Shown here piece after piece: positions 10,882 through 21,515 of a DNA stretch of 64,000 nucleotides. The DNA lies in assembly GCA_018873245.2 (NCBI GenBank), contig JAEMBT020000003.1, positions 11,935,843-11,999,842 of the forward strand. The letters run 5' to 3'. This DNA is from Archegozetes longisetosus. Lineage: Eukaryota > Arthropoda > Arachnida > Sarcoptiformes > Trhypochthoniidae. The translations under genes and the position numbers were made by a program. Below the pieces are notes generated by a model. The model did not search any database and had not been told where the DNA came from. It worked only from the letters and a program-made list of their open reading frames with translations. Positions within the stretch are counted from its first letter, which is position 1, and each line of letters begins with the position of its first letter.

Positions 10882-11364
10882 TCAGTTGTCAACATTGACA
10901 TTGACGTTTACATTGTTCACATTTTTATTGCAATTTTTATTTGCGCTAGGTCTTTCAGGTGGACTTCCAGTCCAAGCTTCATCACTAGTCATCGAATAAC
11001 CATCACTAGTCGAATCTGTTGTATCAGCTCTCAATCTCGAACCTTTAGCCTGACTTCTACCTACGCGCCCTTTTCTCAATTTCTTATTTTTACTTTTAGC
11101 ATTGCTACTTTTTCTGCCAACCCTTTTTGACTTTAACTGTTTGTTATTAGCCTTTCTACCAGTGCTCGAAACTGATTTGGAGACACTTAATCTTTTATCT
11201 CCATTTTTTGAATTCGATTTTACTGCAATCAAAAATTTTATTTAAAATTAAAATCAAACTGAAAATAATCTCATACCATTTTGCGCATTAGAGTTATCAA
11301 TCAATATAATCACTATTAAGATTACAGAGATTAGGAAAAGTAATGACACTATGCTACTGCTCAT
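10882..11364 (-). CDS. Small secreted Lys/Arg/Ser-rich protein
   Basis: Two exons, 11364-11277 and 11222-10882, joined in phase 1 across a 54-bp intron (GTATGA...TGCAG), encode 142 residues. Exon 1 is almost only a signal peptide: MSSSIVSLLFLISVILIVII then a small-residue cleavage region ending NSNAQ. The mature part is strongly basic (about 30-85, with repeated K-S, R-K and G-R pairs), then a Thr/Ser/Asp segment, then an Asn/Val-rich tail (NNVNVNVNVDN). No cysteines are seen in the mature part. The protein is low-complexity and probably unfolded. A secreted cationic protein could bind anionic surfaces, but no function follows from sequence alone. I do not recognise a family. Confidence 0.65.
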
Positions 11365-11598
11365 TGCTGACAAATACTTACTGATTGCAAAATAAAGGAT
11401 CGTATTTTAAATGCAACCGATTTTCTGTAACCTTGATCTCATACAATGCAAATTTCAGATCAATTATCATTTGATCGAATTGTAACAAGTCTAAAGTTTC
11501 TGAAGAATCTTATAAAACTTAAAACTTTTCATCTGCTACTGATTTACATTATGTGACAAAACTAACCAGAAAAGTTTAATAACCTTTCAATTACTACA

Positions 11599-11784
11599 TT
11601 AATCTAAATCAAAATTATCACGTTGAGAATATTCTTCCTCTGCCCTTATGATATTTTGCCATCTTTTTACGAGACTTTCAAATGGTTGTTGCAATCCGTT
11701 TTTAGACACCCTCAGTGACTCGTCACAACCCTTCAATAGTTTTGTATTAGTTAGGAGTCTTTGCCTTCTCGAGTCTCTTTTAAA
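11599..11784 (-). CDS. Candidate terminal exon of an unrecognised gene (partial)
   Basis: A 61-codon open stretch after a plausible acceptor (CCAAG| at 11785), ending with TAA at 11599 and followed by ATTAAA, a possible poly(A) signal. The peptide is charged and helical (KRDSRRQRLLTNTKLLKGCD ... EEEYSQRDNFDLD), unlike random AT-rich sequence. I could not find the upstream exon, which should lie between about 11800 and 13300. The style recalls helical vesicle-trafficking or coiled-coil proteins, but I do not assign it. Confidence 0.35.
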   Translation of the reverse strand, partial: FKRDSRRQRLLTNTKLLKGCDESLRVSKNGLQQPFESLVKRWQNIIRAEEEYSQRDNFDLD

Positions 11785-11802
11785 CTTGGAAACATGAATA
11801 AG

Positions 11803-13392
11803 TCATCTTTGAAATTTTCATAAGTCTTGCTGCCCTTTTCACTGAGTTTTAAAAAATATTTAATAACACACCTCTACTCGATATTTGTGGAGCCATTCTT
11901 GTGATAATCAGTTGAATAGTGACTCAGAAAGAAGTTCATAACTTTTTGTGTAAAACTTTCATGATCGAAATTTGGTATATTAAAGCATTAGGTATCTACC
12001 TTAGAGTACTAGTTTTTAATATACATACCAGTACTATAATAGTTAAGCACTTTTCTAGCCAGTCGTGTGACATACGGTACATTTTTTGTATTTGATTCTC
12101 TGCTGATATAATTTCCTAAAACTAATTATTTTGTGCTTTAAAGTAACCAGTTTGAAAGTTTGACGAAGTTTTTCGATGAATCGAGTTTCAATCAATCGAG
12201 TACAGAATAGAATAGTGATCAAACATTAAAAGTTTGCCATCTAATCAATAGTGAAATTAACTAACTAACGAAAACAATGACTGACTTTACTTACATAAGT
12301 ATTAGGTAATCAGCAATATGTATTTAAAGCCTGATGGCAGTTATGGTAGTTTTGCGTTCAAAAAACTTACTCATTCATTTCAAATTACTTTTTGATTAGT
12401 TTTGGATTTATTCATACTTATTCGTTACGTCAATACATTCTATTTGCTGTGTTTCGAGATTTTAGTCAGATGAAGTCTTTTAAGTCCTCTTTGCATCATA
12501 TTTGAACAGTCAATGCATTGATCAAGAAAGCAAAAAAATATAGTTTGCTCTTTTATTAAAGATTCAACTTTTCTATTGTACAATAATCCGCATGATTATC
12601 TAGCGAATTGATGTTTTTTGCGCTATAAAAATATAAGGGTCAATAACACATTGACTAAAGTGTCAAAACTAGACATAAGTCTTAAAACTATAGAAAATTT
12701 TGAACGAACAATAAACAATGAACAGCATAACATCACTTTATAATGAATAAGAAAATGAACTTTTGCTTAATATCCCTTATTCACAACACATGTCTTTAAA
12801 ATTTATAATTCATTATTTATAATAAATTGCATAAAACTAATGATAATAAAATTTGTTAATTAGGTCATAATCTCGAGAAAAACTTTTGTCAATTTTTCTA
12901 ATGCTATTAAATTTGAATAAAACTGTTTTGTAATATCATAGTCACAATCCTATCAATAGTCATAGATTTTATTTTAATCAGGATGATTATTATGACTACT
13001 TTTTCGTGAAAATGTTGTTTTGACTTTAATACTTTGATATACTTCTCCCTAAGTTTTATTGGATGAACTATCTTTAAAGCATAAATTTGAACAAATAATT
13101 GTGCTGATCGCTGTACAGTAAATCACTAATTAATCATCAGGCTTAATATGAGAATGTGTTGGAGTAATTCAATTTTTATATTCTGAGTTTCAAACGATTA
13201 CTTTTTCAAATGCTTTATTCAAATAAATATTTGTCTCAATTGAAATCTTAACAACTAATATAGATAACAAGAAAACCCAATAAAAGTGCATTTTTAGACT
13301 GATAATCATGAATACATATACTTAATAATGATAGATTCAAAAGAACAATTCCAATTCCATTACACGTAGTCTTATTTGAAGCATTGTCTAAC
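11803..13392. other. Intergenic, no gene seen
   Basis: About 1.6 kb of AT-rich sequence with stops in all frames. It may include an unrecognised 5' exon of the candidate gene at 11599. Confidence 0.4.
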
Positions 13393-13743
13393 TCAAAGGC
13401 CGAGATCTCCAGCTGCTTTTTCGACTTCTGGGAGAAGGTTATCGAGATTTAGTAACCCTCGCTTCTTGCGAACTTCTGTGTCACTATCCGGATCGCTTTC
13501 AATTCCCAATAAGCCAACAACTACTGGCAAAGCCACGCTTTTAGTATCTCTTCTTTTACGACCACCAAGAAATTGTTGCATAGAAGCACTTGAATTGGTT
13601 TTTTCATCTGAATCATCGTCATCCAAGTCTTCATCTTTGTCGGCTCTGCATTGAGGACCAAATGATATTACTATCAATCCTAGTAAAAGAAAAATCATGA
13701 ATAAACTTAATTTAGTCATCTTTTCACTCTTTAAAGTATTCAA
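13393..13743 (-). CDS. Secreted prepropeptide with dibasic cleavage sites
   Basis: 116 residues from the first ATG, or 108 from an internal Met (position 9, at 13719) that directly precedes the hydrophobic signal segment. After the signal peptide comes a very acidic spacer (DKDEDLDDDDSDEK), then two furin-type sites, RKRR and RKKR. Cleavage would release a middle segment of about 27 residues and a C-terminal segment starting GLLNLDNLLPEVEKAAGDLG, which could form an amphipathic helix. There are no cysteines after the signal peptide. The plan (signal, acidic pro-part, dibasic sites, short helical peptide) is that of processed peptide hormones or linear host-defence peptides. I cannot tell which and see no named family. 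Confidence 0.7.
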   Translation of the reverse strand: MNTLKSEKMTKLSLFMIFLLLGLIVISFGPQCRADKDEDLDDDDSDEKTNSSASMQQFLGGRKRRDTKSVALPVVVGLLGIESDPDSDTEVRKKRGLLNLDNLLPEVEKAAGDLGL

Positions 13744-13798
13744 ATTTAGAAGAATTTAGAATTTTTCGATGTTTTAAAATCACATAAATTTAGTTCTG

Positions 13799-13806
13799 CT
13801 TATATA
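13799..13806 (-). promoter_or_regulatory. TATA box (TATATAAG) of the prepropeptide gene
   Basis: Lies 56 bp upstream of the first ATG (13743) on the minus strand, so the transcript probably includes both candidate starts. Confidence 0.6.
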
Positions 13807-14576
13807 CCATTTCTTATGCAATCAATTTTTTCATATCAATTCGAAAATCTTCGATAACAACTGTCCAAATACAAAAGATCATTATCAAACATCCTGAAGA
13901 CGTAATAACTGCTCAAAAGTCATTTATCAGCCAAAATAACAATTGAGGGACACAAAGTACCATTAATAATTAGCCAATGAAAAGAATTACGAATAAAATT
14001 GATTATTTTACTTTGTTGTATAAAAATAAATGAAAGATGAGATTCATTTGACAGTAATTTTTTTTGAGCTAATCTTTTAGAATCAACCAGATTTAGTTAC
14101 TTTATGTTGAATTGATCTAAAAAAGCAATAAAATTTACAAACTAATAAGACTTATTTATGTAATCAGTGTTTGCGATTCACTATCAAATGTTTAGTTAGT
14201 CATATAGTTGAACATTATCTAAAGAATGTTAAAGTTTTTTTAGTAATGATTAGTATGCTTTCAATTAGTGCATACGTGAAAAGCATTCAAACCTAGTTAT
14301 AATGAGCTTGAACTTGACCTCAAATCTTGTATTAATATAACTGACTTTCTTTAATTAAGTCTTTGAAAGCACATTGAAACGTGAATTTCAGTCGAATCTT
14401 TTAATCATGGTTGTTTACAAAATCATAGAACTTCAATTAATATAATGAAACAATGGATTTAAGTATTCGTAAATACAGATAATTACATGACTATGCTCCA
14501 TAAAATGAAAACATAAATTAGATTGAAGTTTCATAAATTATAAGTGTTTTAGCAATATATCAGGCATCAGTCTCTT
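13807..14576. other. Intergenic
   Basis: AT-rich with no coding stretch seen. Confidence 0.4.
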
Positions 14577-14908
14577 CTATTTTCTCAATATATCGCAAAA
14601 GTCAAGTGTTGGTATATGTTGGATCAGGATATTTCTGTTGGACGATGGATTGTGGCTTTCTTGATATACGACTCTGCTATTTCCATCCAAAACTATATGA
14701 TCTGTTAGAATAGCATCGATTGCATCCGTCAATGTTAGCTCATGTATAATACCAGCCATTAAAATAGTGACTAAAGCCAAAAAAAGGAAGCGCCAACTTG
14801 AACAAAATGAAGTTGTCAATTAAACTACAATTCATAAGTAATTTATTGGAAAGTCTACAATTTACTCGTTAAAAATAATTAACAATCATAACATACCAAG
14901 AATTTCAT
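14577..14908 (-). pseudogene. Broken, divergent copy of the MKFL/GVGEIA-DGHSKI peptide gene (copy A)
   Basis: Exon 1 (14908-14897) still encodes MKFL followed by a GTATGT donor, as in the other copies. Exon 2 should start after the AG at 14797, but this gives 220 nt up to the stop at 14577 where a multiple of three is needed. One extra base, near the run of seven T's in the signal region, shifts the frame. Beyond that point the frame is open and homologous: LALVTILMAG matches the signal core, and HIVLDGNSRVVYQESHN aligns with EIARDGHSKIVHHGLQN. The open frame lacks its own upstream ATG. The TATA position also reads TATGAAAG. Both defects suggest a pseudogene. A sequencing error or an unusual splice cannot be excluded. 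Confidence 0.65.
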
Positions 14909-14992
14909 TCTCGAATTCCTTTTAGTCACATTTAAAATTAAAATGAACAATCAAAACTGGAAAGGATTTATCATTCTGTCTAAAAGCTTCTT

Positions 14993-15063
14993 CTTTCATA
15001 CACTTCTTGGGACTTGTCTTGAACCCAAACCAGTATCAACAACTGTCATCAATTCGTTGACAT
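14993..15063 (-). promoter_or_regulatory. Degenerate family promoter of copy A
   Basis: The upstream element ATGTCAACGAATT starts at 15063. The TATA position 63 bp downstream reads TATGAAAG (15000-14993), and the ATG follows 92 bp after that. The layout is conserved but the TATA box is mutated. Sequence further upstream (CCGACCGGT, TCTCTTAAA, GACTTTGATCAAA) also matches the promoters of copies B and C. Confidence 0.6.
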
Positions 15064-15139
15064 GCTTCCAACTTAGGAAATCCAAACTCTTATACCGGTC
15101 GGAAGGAGTTTAAGAGAAATTTGATCAAAGTCAAGTTTT

Positions 15140-16640
15140 TAGAGGAGGTTTTTCAGATTCTATAAGTTTTGATAATAGAGCCACTCATTAATATAATACT
15201 ATACTTTTCGCAAACACGAATCGATGACTTTACCGTCATAGAGAGACTTGTATTGTTAAAGATAGCACTCACAGATCAGCACGTTTACTTCATTTAAATG
15301 GTTCTCTACTTGACTTCCGTTATATATGATTCACAATATGTAATATTTTATGAGAGAATTTTTGGACTAAGGTTCGCTCTTCTACAATGCAAACCTCATC
15401 CTAACTTTCTGATCACTATAAATAAGGCAGAGCTTATAGGTATTACAACGCGCTCTCAAACAATAAGAGGCTGCAATTTTCAGTAATCACTAAATTTTTC
15501 TTTTACATCTAACCTTCAGTGAATGCAAAAAATCTATCTAAATCTAGCGGTAAGAAGTTCAAAAATGAGAATTTATTTAATCAATTTGACTGATTTTGGT
15601 CGTGATCGTCAAATTCCTCTATCTTCAGAGAATTTTTTGGGTTAAACGCAGAAGGACGAAAATTTTGCAAACATTATTATTTTAGCTCATAAAAATGAAT
15701 GATTTACTAAGAATTGGAAGTATAAGAATTTTTAAAGTTAAGAGTGCTTTTATTTCAAACCAAAAGATTATTTTAAATTTTTTCTGAACAATTAATGGAT
15801 AAACTAACAAGTATCTGTTTTCTCAACTAAAATGATCTTTTAACGATTTCGAAAATGTTTTCAGAAAAGATTAAACGTCCTGATTTTATACAATTTTAGT
15901 TAATCTTGAGTAAAAATTTTCATCTATTTTCAGTACCGGTTCTAAGCATTCAATGACCGATTTTCTACATTTTAAGCATTGAGGATTTTTGATTCGGTTA
16001 CAAGTTTATTTTGAACAGTAAATAAATCAAAAGTACTAATAGACCAGTGACACTAATTGTTTATCAATGTTATACCTTTTAATAAAAGTTAGAATGAGAA
16101 GATGTAACAATTAACAAGAGTTTAATGCGCTGCAAAGATTAGAAACTTATAGAAAGATTCTTATGCATTTTCAAGCATGAATCGGCAAGTAAATGGGATA
16201 CTTTGTTGAAATAGACATGAGTTTCCATGAAATTTTTCCGAAAAATCTCAATTAGGATAGAATATATGCACACTTAAGGTGAGCTTGAGCTTGAACTATG
16301 AGCCTATGACTCTGAGTTCGAGATCGTGTTGCAAAAATTTTGGGTATGTTCATTTGAAATTTTTATTTGCATTTAAAATTCTGTAGTTAGTGTTAAAGTA
16401 TGAAAATATTTCAATTAACAAAAAAAATCAGTTCTTTCCTCAATTCTTCTCCTTAAGCATTACTTGATAAGAAATTTCAAGAATTTTACTATCAGCTTTT
16501 AATTTTTGAATGAAATCAGTAGCCCAACTGCATCAGCTAAGCACTTTAGTTTCAACAAAGTTTAAGTTTCGGTAGAATTTTTCTGAACGTTTATGTAAAA
16601 TATTTAAAATCTTAATCATAAATTTTTGAGTCAAGTAATA
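15140..16640. other. Intergenic, no gene seen
   Basis: About 1.5 kb of AT-rich sequence between copies A and B. No supported coding segment. Confidence 0.4.
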
Positions 16641-17200
16641 AACCAAACATTTAGTAAACCAGTTTAGATATATTTTTAATGCAAATTTTTATTTAAGTTA
16701 AATTAAATTAAACGAGTTACAAAATTATGATCATTATAAAAATGATTGAAAACTTGAAACAAATTAATTTAATTCTTAGGTTGAGAACAATCGGTTAGTC
16801 ATTAGGCAGTCGCGTTAAAGTCGTTTTATCGTCTCCAGATTCCGAAAGCGGGATATGTTCTTAAATATGGATTAGTGTTTAAGTATGGATTTTGGTATCC
16901 ATGGTATGCGATTTTACTGTGGCCGTCACCAGCGATCTCTCCAACTCCGGTTAAGATTTGTTGTCCAAATGGAATGAATTGAGCCAACGATACTGTGATT
17001 ATGGCAAAGAATGCGAGAACCAACTGAAAAATAAGCCATTTCAAATTAAATCATATTCTCAAACATTATATTAATTATAAGACATACCAAGAATTTCATT
17101 TTCGAGTTTGTTGAGTAAATTTACTTTGGAACCTACAATAAGCTTTGAGAGTTGAAAGGATTGTGATGTTTAGTCCAAAACTTTCACTCCTTTTATACTA
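16641..17200 (+). repeat. Direct duplication, unit 1 (contains copy B)
   Basis: About 560 bp nearly identical to 23722-24281 in the same orientation, at a constant offset of 7,081 bp. It runs from the 3' flank of the gene to just past its TATA box. Confidence 0.9.
16826..17099 (-). CDS. Small secreted peptide of the GVGEIA-DGHSKI family (copy B)
   Basis: Exon 1 (17099-17088) encodes only MKFL. A 64-bp phase-0 intron (GTATGT...TTCAG) separates it from exon 2 (17023-16826). The 69-residue product has a signal peptide (MKFLLVLAFFAIITVSLA) with likely cleavage before QFIPFGQQ. The mature peptide, about 47 residues, has the family core ILTGVGEIAGDGHSKIAYHG and then a Tyr/Asn/Pro-rich tail (NPYLNTNPYLRTYPAFG) ending IWRR. 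There are no cysteines. I do not recognise the family. A short secreted peptide from a high-copy TATA-driven locus could be a defence peptide, secretion component or signal; nothing decides between them. The protein is identical to that of copy E from exon 2 onward. Confidence 0.85.
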
Positions 17201-17262
17201 CCTTTTGAAGCTTGTTCCAAAAAATAACCTGTATATAATCTTTAACCTTAAGTCGTTGACAT
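17190..17262 (-). promoter_or_regulatory. Family promoter of copy B
   Basis: ATGTCAACGACTTAAG begins at 17262 and TATAAAAG at 17197, 65 bp apart. The ATG lies 98 bp further downstream. Confidence 0.7.
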
Positions 17263-17652
17263 TTTACGAAATCCAGATTCTGACACCGGTCAAAAGGGGT
17301 TTTAAATAAATGTTCATTAGAATCTAAATCCAGTTTTATAAAGATATAATGGAAGATTTTTTGCGACATTCTACAAGTTTTATGCCATTAAAATGTCACA
17401 TGACATTCAAATATCTATCAATCTTTGTTTTTGACAGATCAAGTCAAATTGGAGACTAAAAAGCATAAATTAAATAGTGCTTGCATTACAATTATCTTTT
17501 TGATTGTCACAACAAATGGCTTAATATGAAAGTATTTAAGTATTATTGCTCTGGTTTGCGCGTAAGACCAATCTAAAGTCAAATAAACTACACCTAACTG
17601 TCTGCGCATCTGAGTTTTTATTTTTAAAAATCATTTATTGATCACTTAGAGT
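17263..17652. other. Upstream region of copy B
   Basis: Contains TTGACCGGTGTCAGAATCTGGATTTC (in two conserved pieces) at about 17310-17265, shared with the copy A promoter. No gene seen. Confidence 0.4.
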
Positions 17653-17795
17653 CTAGGGCCGATATGCACAAGTCGGGACTTAACTAAAACTATTTTAAAC
17701 ATTAGTTGTGTAATGAGTTTTAAAACGCGTTTCAGGTTTTAAGTCGGTTTTAAGACTTAAAACCGTTTTAAATAGAGTTGTGCATACAGGTCTAG
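17653..17795. mobile_element. Short palindromic MITE-like element
   Basis: A 143-bp element with inverted ends CTAGGGCCGATATGCACAA and TTGTGCATACAGGTCTAG. The interior is also partly self-complementary (TTTTAAG-C and G-CTTAAAA blocks). It has no coding capacity. Its ends resemble those of the MITE at 33554 (CTAGGGC...GGCCTAG). Confidence 0.55.
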
Positions 17796-18567
17796 GTTTT
17801 ACTGAATTTTTATTCGTAAATACAATAATCTCTTAAATACCATTTCTGTAGAATAAATACGATGGCCGGTACTATAAGGGTAACTAATTATTATACCTTT
17901 ACTTGTATTGAAAAACCTATTATACATTACACACGAATCTTCTTTAATTTGGAACAAATACATATTTTAACTTTCTTGAAATTACAAAGTTTTCTGAATA
18001 ATCTTATATAAAATGACAATGACTAGCTCTAACGATCGTTTATTCAAATTTGTAAATACCATAAGCTTGGATATAAGCTAAATTAGTTTATATCTAAAGA
18101 AGTATCCTAAGTGAAGCTAAATCTTAATGTCGATAGATTTCATGTTATTTCTATAAATTTTATTAGAAGACAACTATTAAATAATAAAACATTCTTGTGT
18201 TTCATAAGCATTAATGAAATAGATAACTGAATCCTAAGCCTTATCAGTCGAAATTATTTAATTTGAAAAATTCAAGGAGTTTCACTTAAAATCTTTGATT
18301 ACTAATCTAAAAGTGAAGGTAGGGCCATAATAATGACACACTTACCTACGAATTATTTCATTAGATTTCTGATTGGTTAAATAGAAAAATATAAATTTAT
18401 CTGATCCTTATTAGTGCTTAAAAATGAGGCTTAAAATGTCAGACATAAGGTATTTTCTCGATAAAATACATCAATTAATCTGTAGTTACAATATATAGAA
18501 GTTTGAACACGAGCACAGACTCTGATTATAATTTAGATTACTACAATTAAATCATTAAAATTTTCTC
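17796..18567. other. Intergenic
   Basis: AT-rich, with nothing recognisable before the palindrome arm. Confidence 0.4.
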
Positions 18568-18788
18568 TAAGACAAACATCGTTATAGCGGCGTCAACTTT
18601 TTTTTATTTAAGAAACAGTAAAAGATCACATGAAAACTAGATGTGCAAAAATTTGAGAATTCTTTAGAAAATATCTGACATTTAATCTAAATTCGCAAAT
18701 TAACGTGACTTTGATTTGATCAAAACGTTCTCTTAAATCTTATCAACCCTTTATGGACGATATGAAAGACTGGGTTTTCTTCAATTGA

Positions 18789-18860
18789 ATGTTAACGACT
18801 TTGTGTCAGTAGCTGTGCATTGATTACAGTACAGACCAAGTTTGGTGGAAAGTATAAATA
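18789..18860 (+). promoter_or_regulatory. Family promoter of copy C
   Basis: ATGTTAACGACTT at 18789 and TATAAATA at 18853, 64 bp apart. The ATG follows 99 bp after the TATA. A further block, GACTTTGAT...TCTCTTAAA (about 18700-18740), matches copy A. Confidence 0.7.
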
Positions 18861-18951
18861 GAGAGAAAGTTTTGGGACTCAATCACAATTTGCTTCAACT
18901 CTTGAAAACTCGATTTCAGTTTCAAAAGAAAACTCACTCAACAAACTAAAA

Positions 18952-19258
18952 ATGAAATTTTTGGTATGTTTGAGTTAAATCTTACATATTGTATATAAGT
19001 CTTTCTTTGAATGTATTAATTAATGAAAATATTTTGTTTGTTTAGATGGCTCTCGCTTTCTTAGCCTTAATCAGTGTCTCAATGGCTGCAGTTATCTATC
19101 AACCAATTGGCGGTACTATTCTGACCGGAGTCGGTGAGATCGCTCGTGACGGTCACAGCAAAATCGTTCACCATGGACTTCAAAACCAAGACTTCAATCC
19201 ATTTATCACATACGACCGAGTATTACAGCCACAACTCAATCTTTTTGGCTTATTGTAA
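18952..19258 (+). CDS. Small secreted peptide of the GVGEIA-DGHSKI family (copy C)
   Basis: Exon 1 (18952-18963) encodes MKFL. After an 82-bp phase-0 intron, exon 2 (19046-19258) gives a total of 74 residues. The signal peptide MKFLMALAFLALISVSMA is probably cleaved before AVIYQPIGG. The core is ILTGVGEIARDGHSKIVHHG, followed by a Gln/Asn/Phe-rich tail ending in a Leu-Phe-Gly-Leu-Leu-like end. There are no cysteines. Poly(A) signal AATAAA at 19384. Copy D, 2.3 kb away in the opposite orientation, encodes the same protein and shares promoter, intron and UTRs, so the pair probably gives one product at double dose. Confidence 0.88.
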
Positions 19259-19454
19259 AGCTAATAGCTTCTTAAGCTTAATGTCATACCAATGCTATAA
19301 ACCAATCAATTGTATTGCTTTATTTCAATTTAAAATTTTGTTTAACAATAACTAAGTTTTCTAATGTTATTAAATAAATAAGAAATAAAGTTTTCAATTC
19401 ACTTTTTCAATCAAACATTTAGTTTTACTTTCTTTCCCCCAATCAACCAAATAT

Positions 19455-19954
19455 TAACAAGAAATCGAAATTCTAATGATCAGTAGAAGTTGCACTAATA
19501 AGAATGAATCTGAATTTGACTTTCAAAGATTGACACAATTTCTCAGGAATATTTTTGAAAGTTGAACTTCATATAAGTATTTGATGATTGAAACGAATTA
19601 TCTTTATTTTGTATCTGGTTTTACTTTGAAAAATTAATTTTGATTTAACAAAAACTTGGGCACACTATAGAAAATAAAGAAGTGCTCCACGTAAACCCTT
19701 ATTCTCTCATGAATTGATTCAATTGAGCCTTAGTTATGCTGAATAAGTTGTGAGATACAGCATGTAATTAGGGTTAATATTACTGACAATTTTTTATTTT
19801 ATTTTCATAACATTAGAAAATCAAAATATTAGATTGAAGAAAATATTTAATACTGTGAATCATTAATGAACAGTATTTTAATGAATGGCACCAAATCAGA
19901 CAAAATATGGTGTCGCGACATAAGAGCGTAGAAAAATTAGTGAATGAAAAAAAA
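19455..19954. other. Non-matching spacer inside the palindrome, left side
   Basis: About 500 bp between the outer arm and the inner palindrome. It does not align with the mirror position (20851-21319). AT-rich, no gene. Confidence 0.6.
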
Positions 19955-20850
19955 AATAATATAATATCAAAGTATTTTTATCTCTCAACTAATTTTTTCT
20001 AATTTTCATTCATATCGAATCGCACTGAAGTCAAGCTAAAAGTTTGGTAAACATGAATAGCTGAATCACTTTCTAAACTTTAATAATCTGAATAGCCTAC
20101 AATTTAAAGTAGTGCTCAATACTGCTCTCTTTCTTCAAGTCTTTCTCTCTGCAGTTAACTCATTACATTTGTGTTTTAATTAAATGAGAGTCATTTAACT
20201 TTAAAACAATGAACTTAGAATGGCTTTTAATATGTGCTCTTTTATGCGCTATATTATAATTAGTAGCAGTAGAGTATAATAGTATACTACGATTACCAGC
20301 TAAACTTACTGAACTATTACTCTAATCTATTAAACTTAGTGTATTTATTCTAGCGTATGAAAGGGAAAACTTCGAATAGAGTCAATTTCATTTGGCCAAT
20401 ATGCTCTTGTCTCTATTAGAAGATTTTCCCTTTTTAATCAGAATAAATAACTGAAGTTCAATATATTAGATAATAGTTCAGTAAGTCAAGTCATTATTGA
20501 AATTGTACATTATAGTGAGTTATTCACTATATCTAACTTCATATATATAGAGCACATAAAATAGTAAAAGCCATTCTAAGTTCATTGTTTTAAAGTTAAA
20601 ATGACTCTCATTTAATTAAAACTACAAATGTAATAATGAGTTAACTGCTTTATCTGAGAAAACTTGAAGAAACTGGCAGTATTGAGCACTACTTTAAATT
20701 GTAGGCTATTCAGATTATTAACAGTTTAGAAAGTGATTCAACTATTCATGTTTACCAAACTTTTAGCTTGACTTCAGTGCGATTCGATATGAATGAAAAT
20801 TAGCACTAAAAAAATTTGTGAAGTATGTAAATCATTGATATTATATTATT
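19955..20850. repeat. Central imperfect palindrome without spacer
   Basis: Self-complementary sequence that can be followed to its centre at TTGGCCAA (20392-20399). Strong matching blocks include CTAATTTTCATTCATATCG (from 19999), mirrored by its complement ending at 20803; the block around GAACTTAGAATGGCTTTTA (about 20212), mirrored near 20570; and CTTACTGAACTATTA, mirrored near 20470. AATAATATAATATCAA at 19955-19970 is mirrored near 20840. The match is clearly weaker than in the outer arms and includes indels. No protein is encoded. Confidence 0.85.
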
Positions 20851-21231
20851 TCTGTTTTCGTTCAAAAATTTTCGCAATAAGACTTATCGAAGACTCAACT
20901 CTTATTTTCCCATTAGTTAAGAGTTCAGTAATTAACTGAAATCAAAACTTGTGTGTATATATGCCTTAATATATAGGTTTTGATACGATGTTCAAATGTA
21001 AGGCTTAAGATAAAAAATCGTATAATTAAAAAAAGTCCTAAGGGAATGCTTTGGTATTTGTAAAATTTCATTTAGACCTCTCTTTGAAAAGAAAAGTGGA
21101 TTTAAAAATTCTGAACACTTTGTTAGCTTAAATTTTCAATATTACTAATTCAAAAGAATTTTTCAAAGTAAAATTTGAAAAAATGGGACAATCATTTAAG
21201 TAATCGGTTACTAGGGGATTCAAAATAGGGA

Positions 21232-21291
21232 TTAGCCATTCTGAAGTTAGCCATTATGAAATTAGCCATTTCGAAGTCTAGCCGTATGAAA
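21232..21291 (+). repeat. Four imperfect 15-bp tandem repeats (TTAGCCATTCTGAAG)
   Basis: Four consecutive units of about 15 bp with the core TTAGCCATTNNGAA, the last diverged. It lies in the right non-matching spacer of the palindrome and is absent from the mirror position. Confidence 0.7.
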
Positions 21292-21515
21292 GCGTTTACT
21301 GTAACAAAATACGACTGTCATATTTGGTTGATTGAGGGAAAGAAAGTAAAACTAAATGTTTGATTGAAAAAGTGAATTGAAAACTTTATTTCTTATTTAT
21401 TTAATAACATTAGAAAACTTAGTTATTGTTAAACAAAATTTTAAATTGAAATAAAGCAATACAATTGATTGGTTTATAGCATTGGTATGACATTAAGCTT
21501 AAGAAGCTATTAGCT

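Larger units (their letters stand above)
18568..19454 (+). repeat. Left arm of the 3.6-kb palindrome (contains copy C)
   Basis: 887 bp matching 21320-22206 in reverse complement. Every gene landmark mirrors exactly about position 20387 (coordinates sum to 40774), so the arms contain no net indel. I saw only an isolated substitution (CCCCC against CCCTC near 19438). Confidence 0.95.

Noticed and set aside
10858..11130. Open frame on the plus strand opposite the Lys-rich secreted gene
   Set aside because: Antisense shadow. The minus strand has a signal peptide exon and correct splice phases.
13376..13654. Open frame on the plus strand over the prepropeptide gene
   Set aside because: Mirror of the acidic/dibasic reading frame; no start context or family.
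19134..19355. Second open frame overlapping copies C and D (also 21419-21640)
   Set aside because: A +1 frame of the peptide gene running into the 3' UTR. It is conserved only because the arms are identical.
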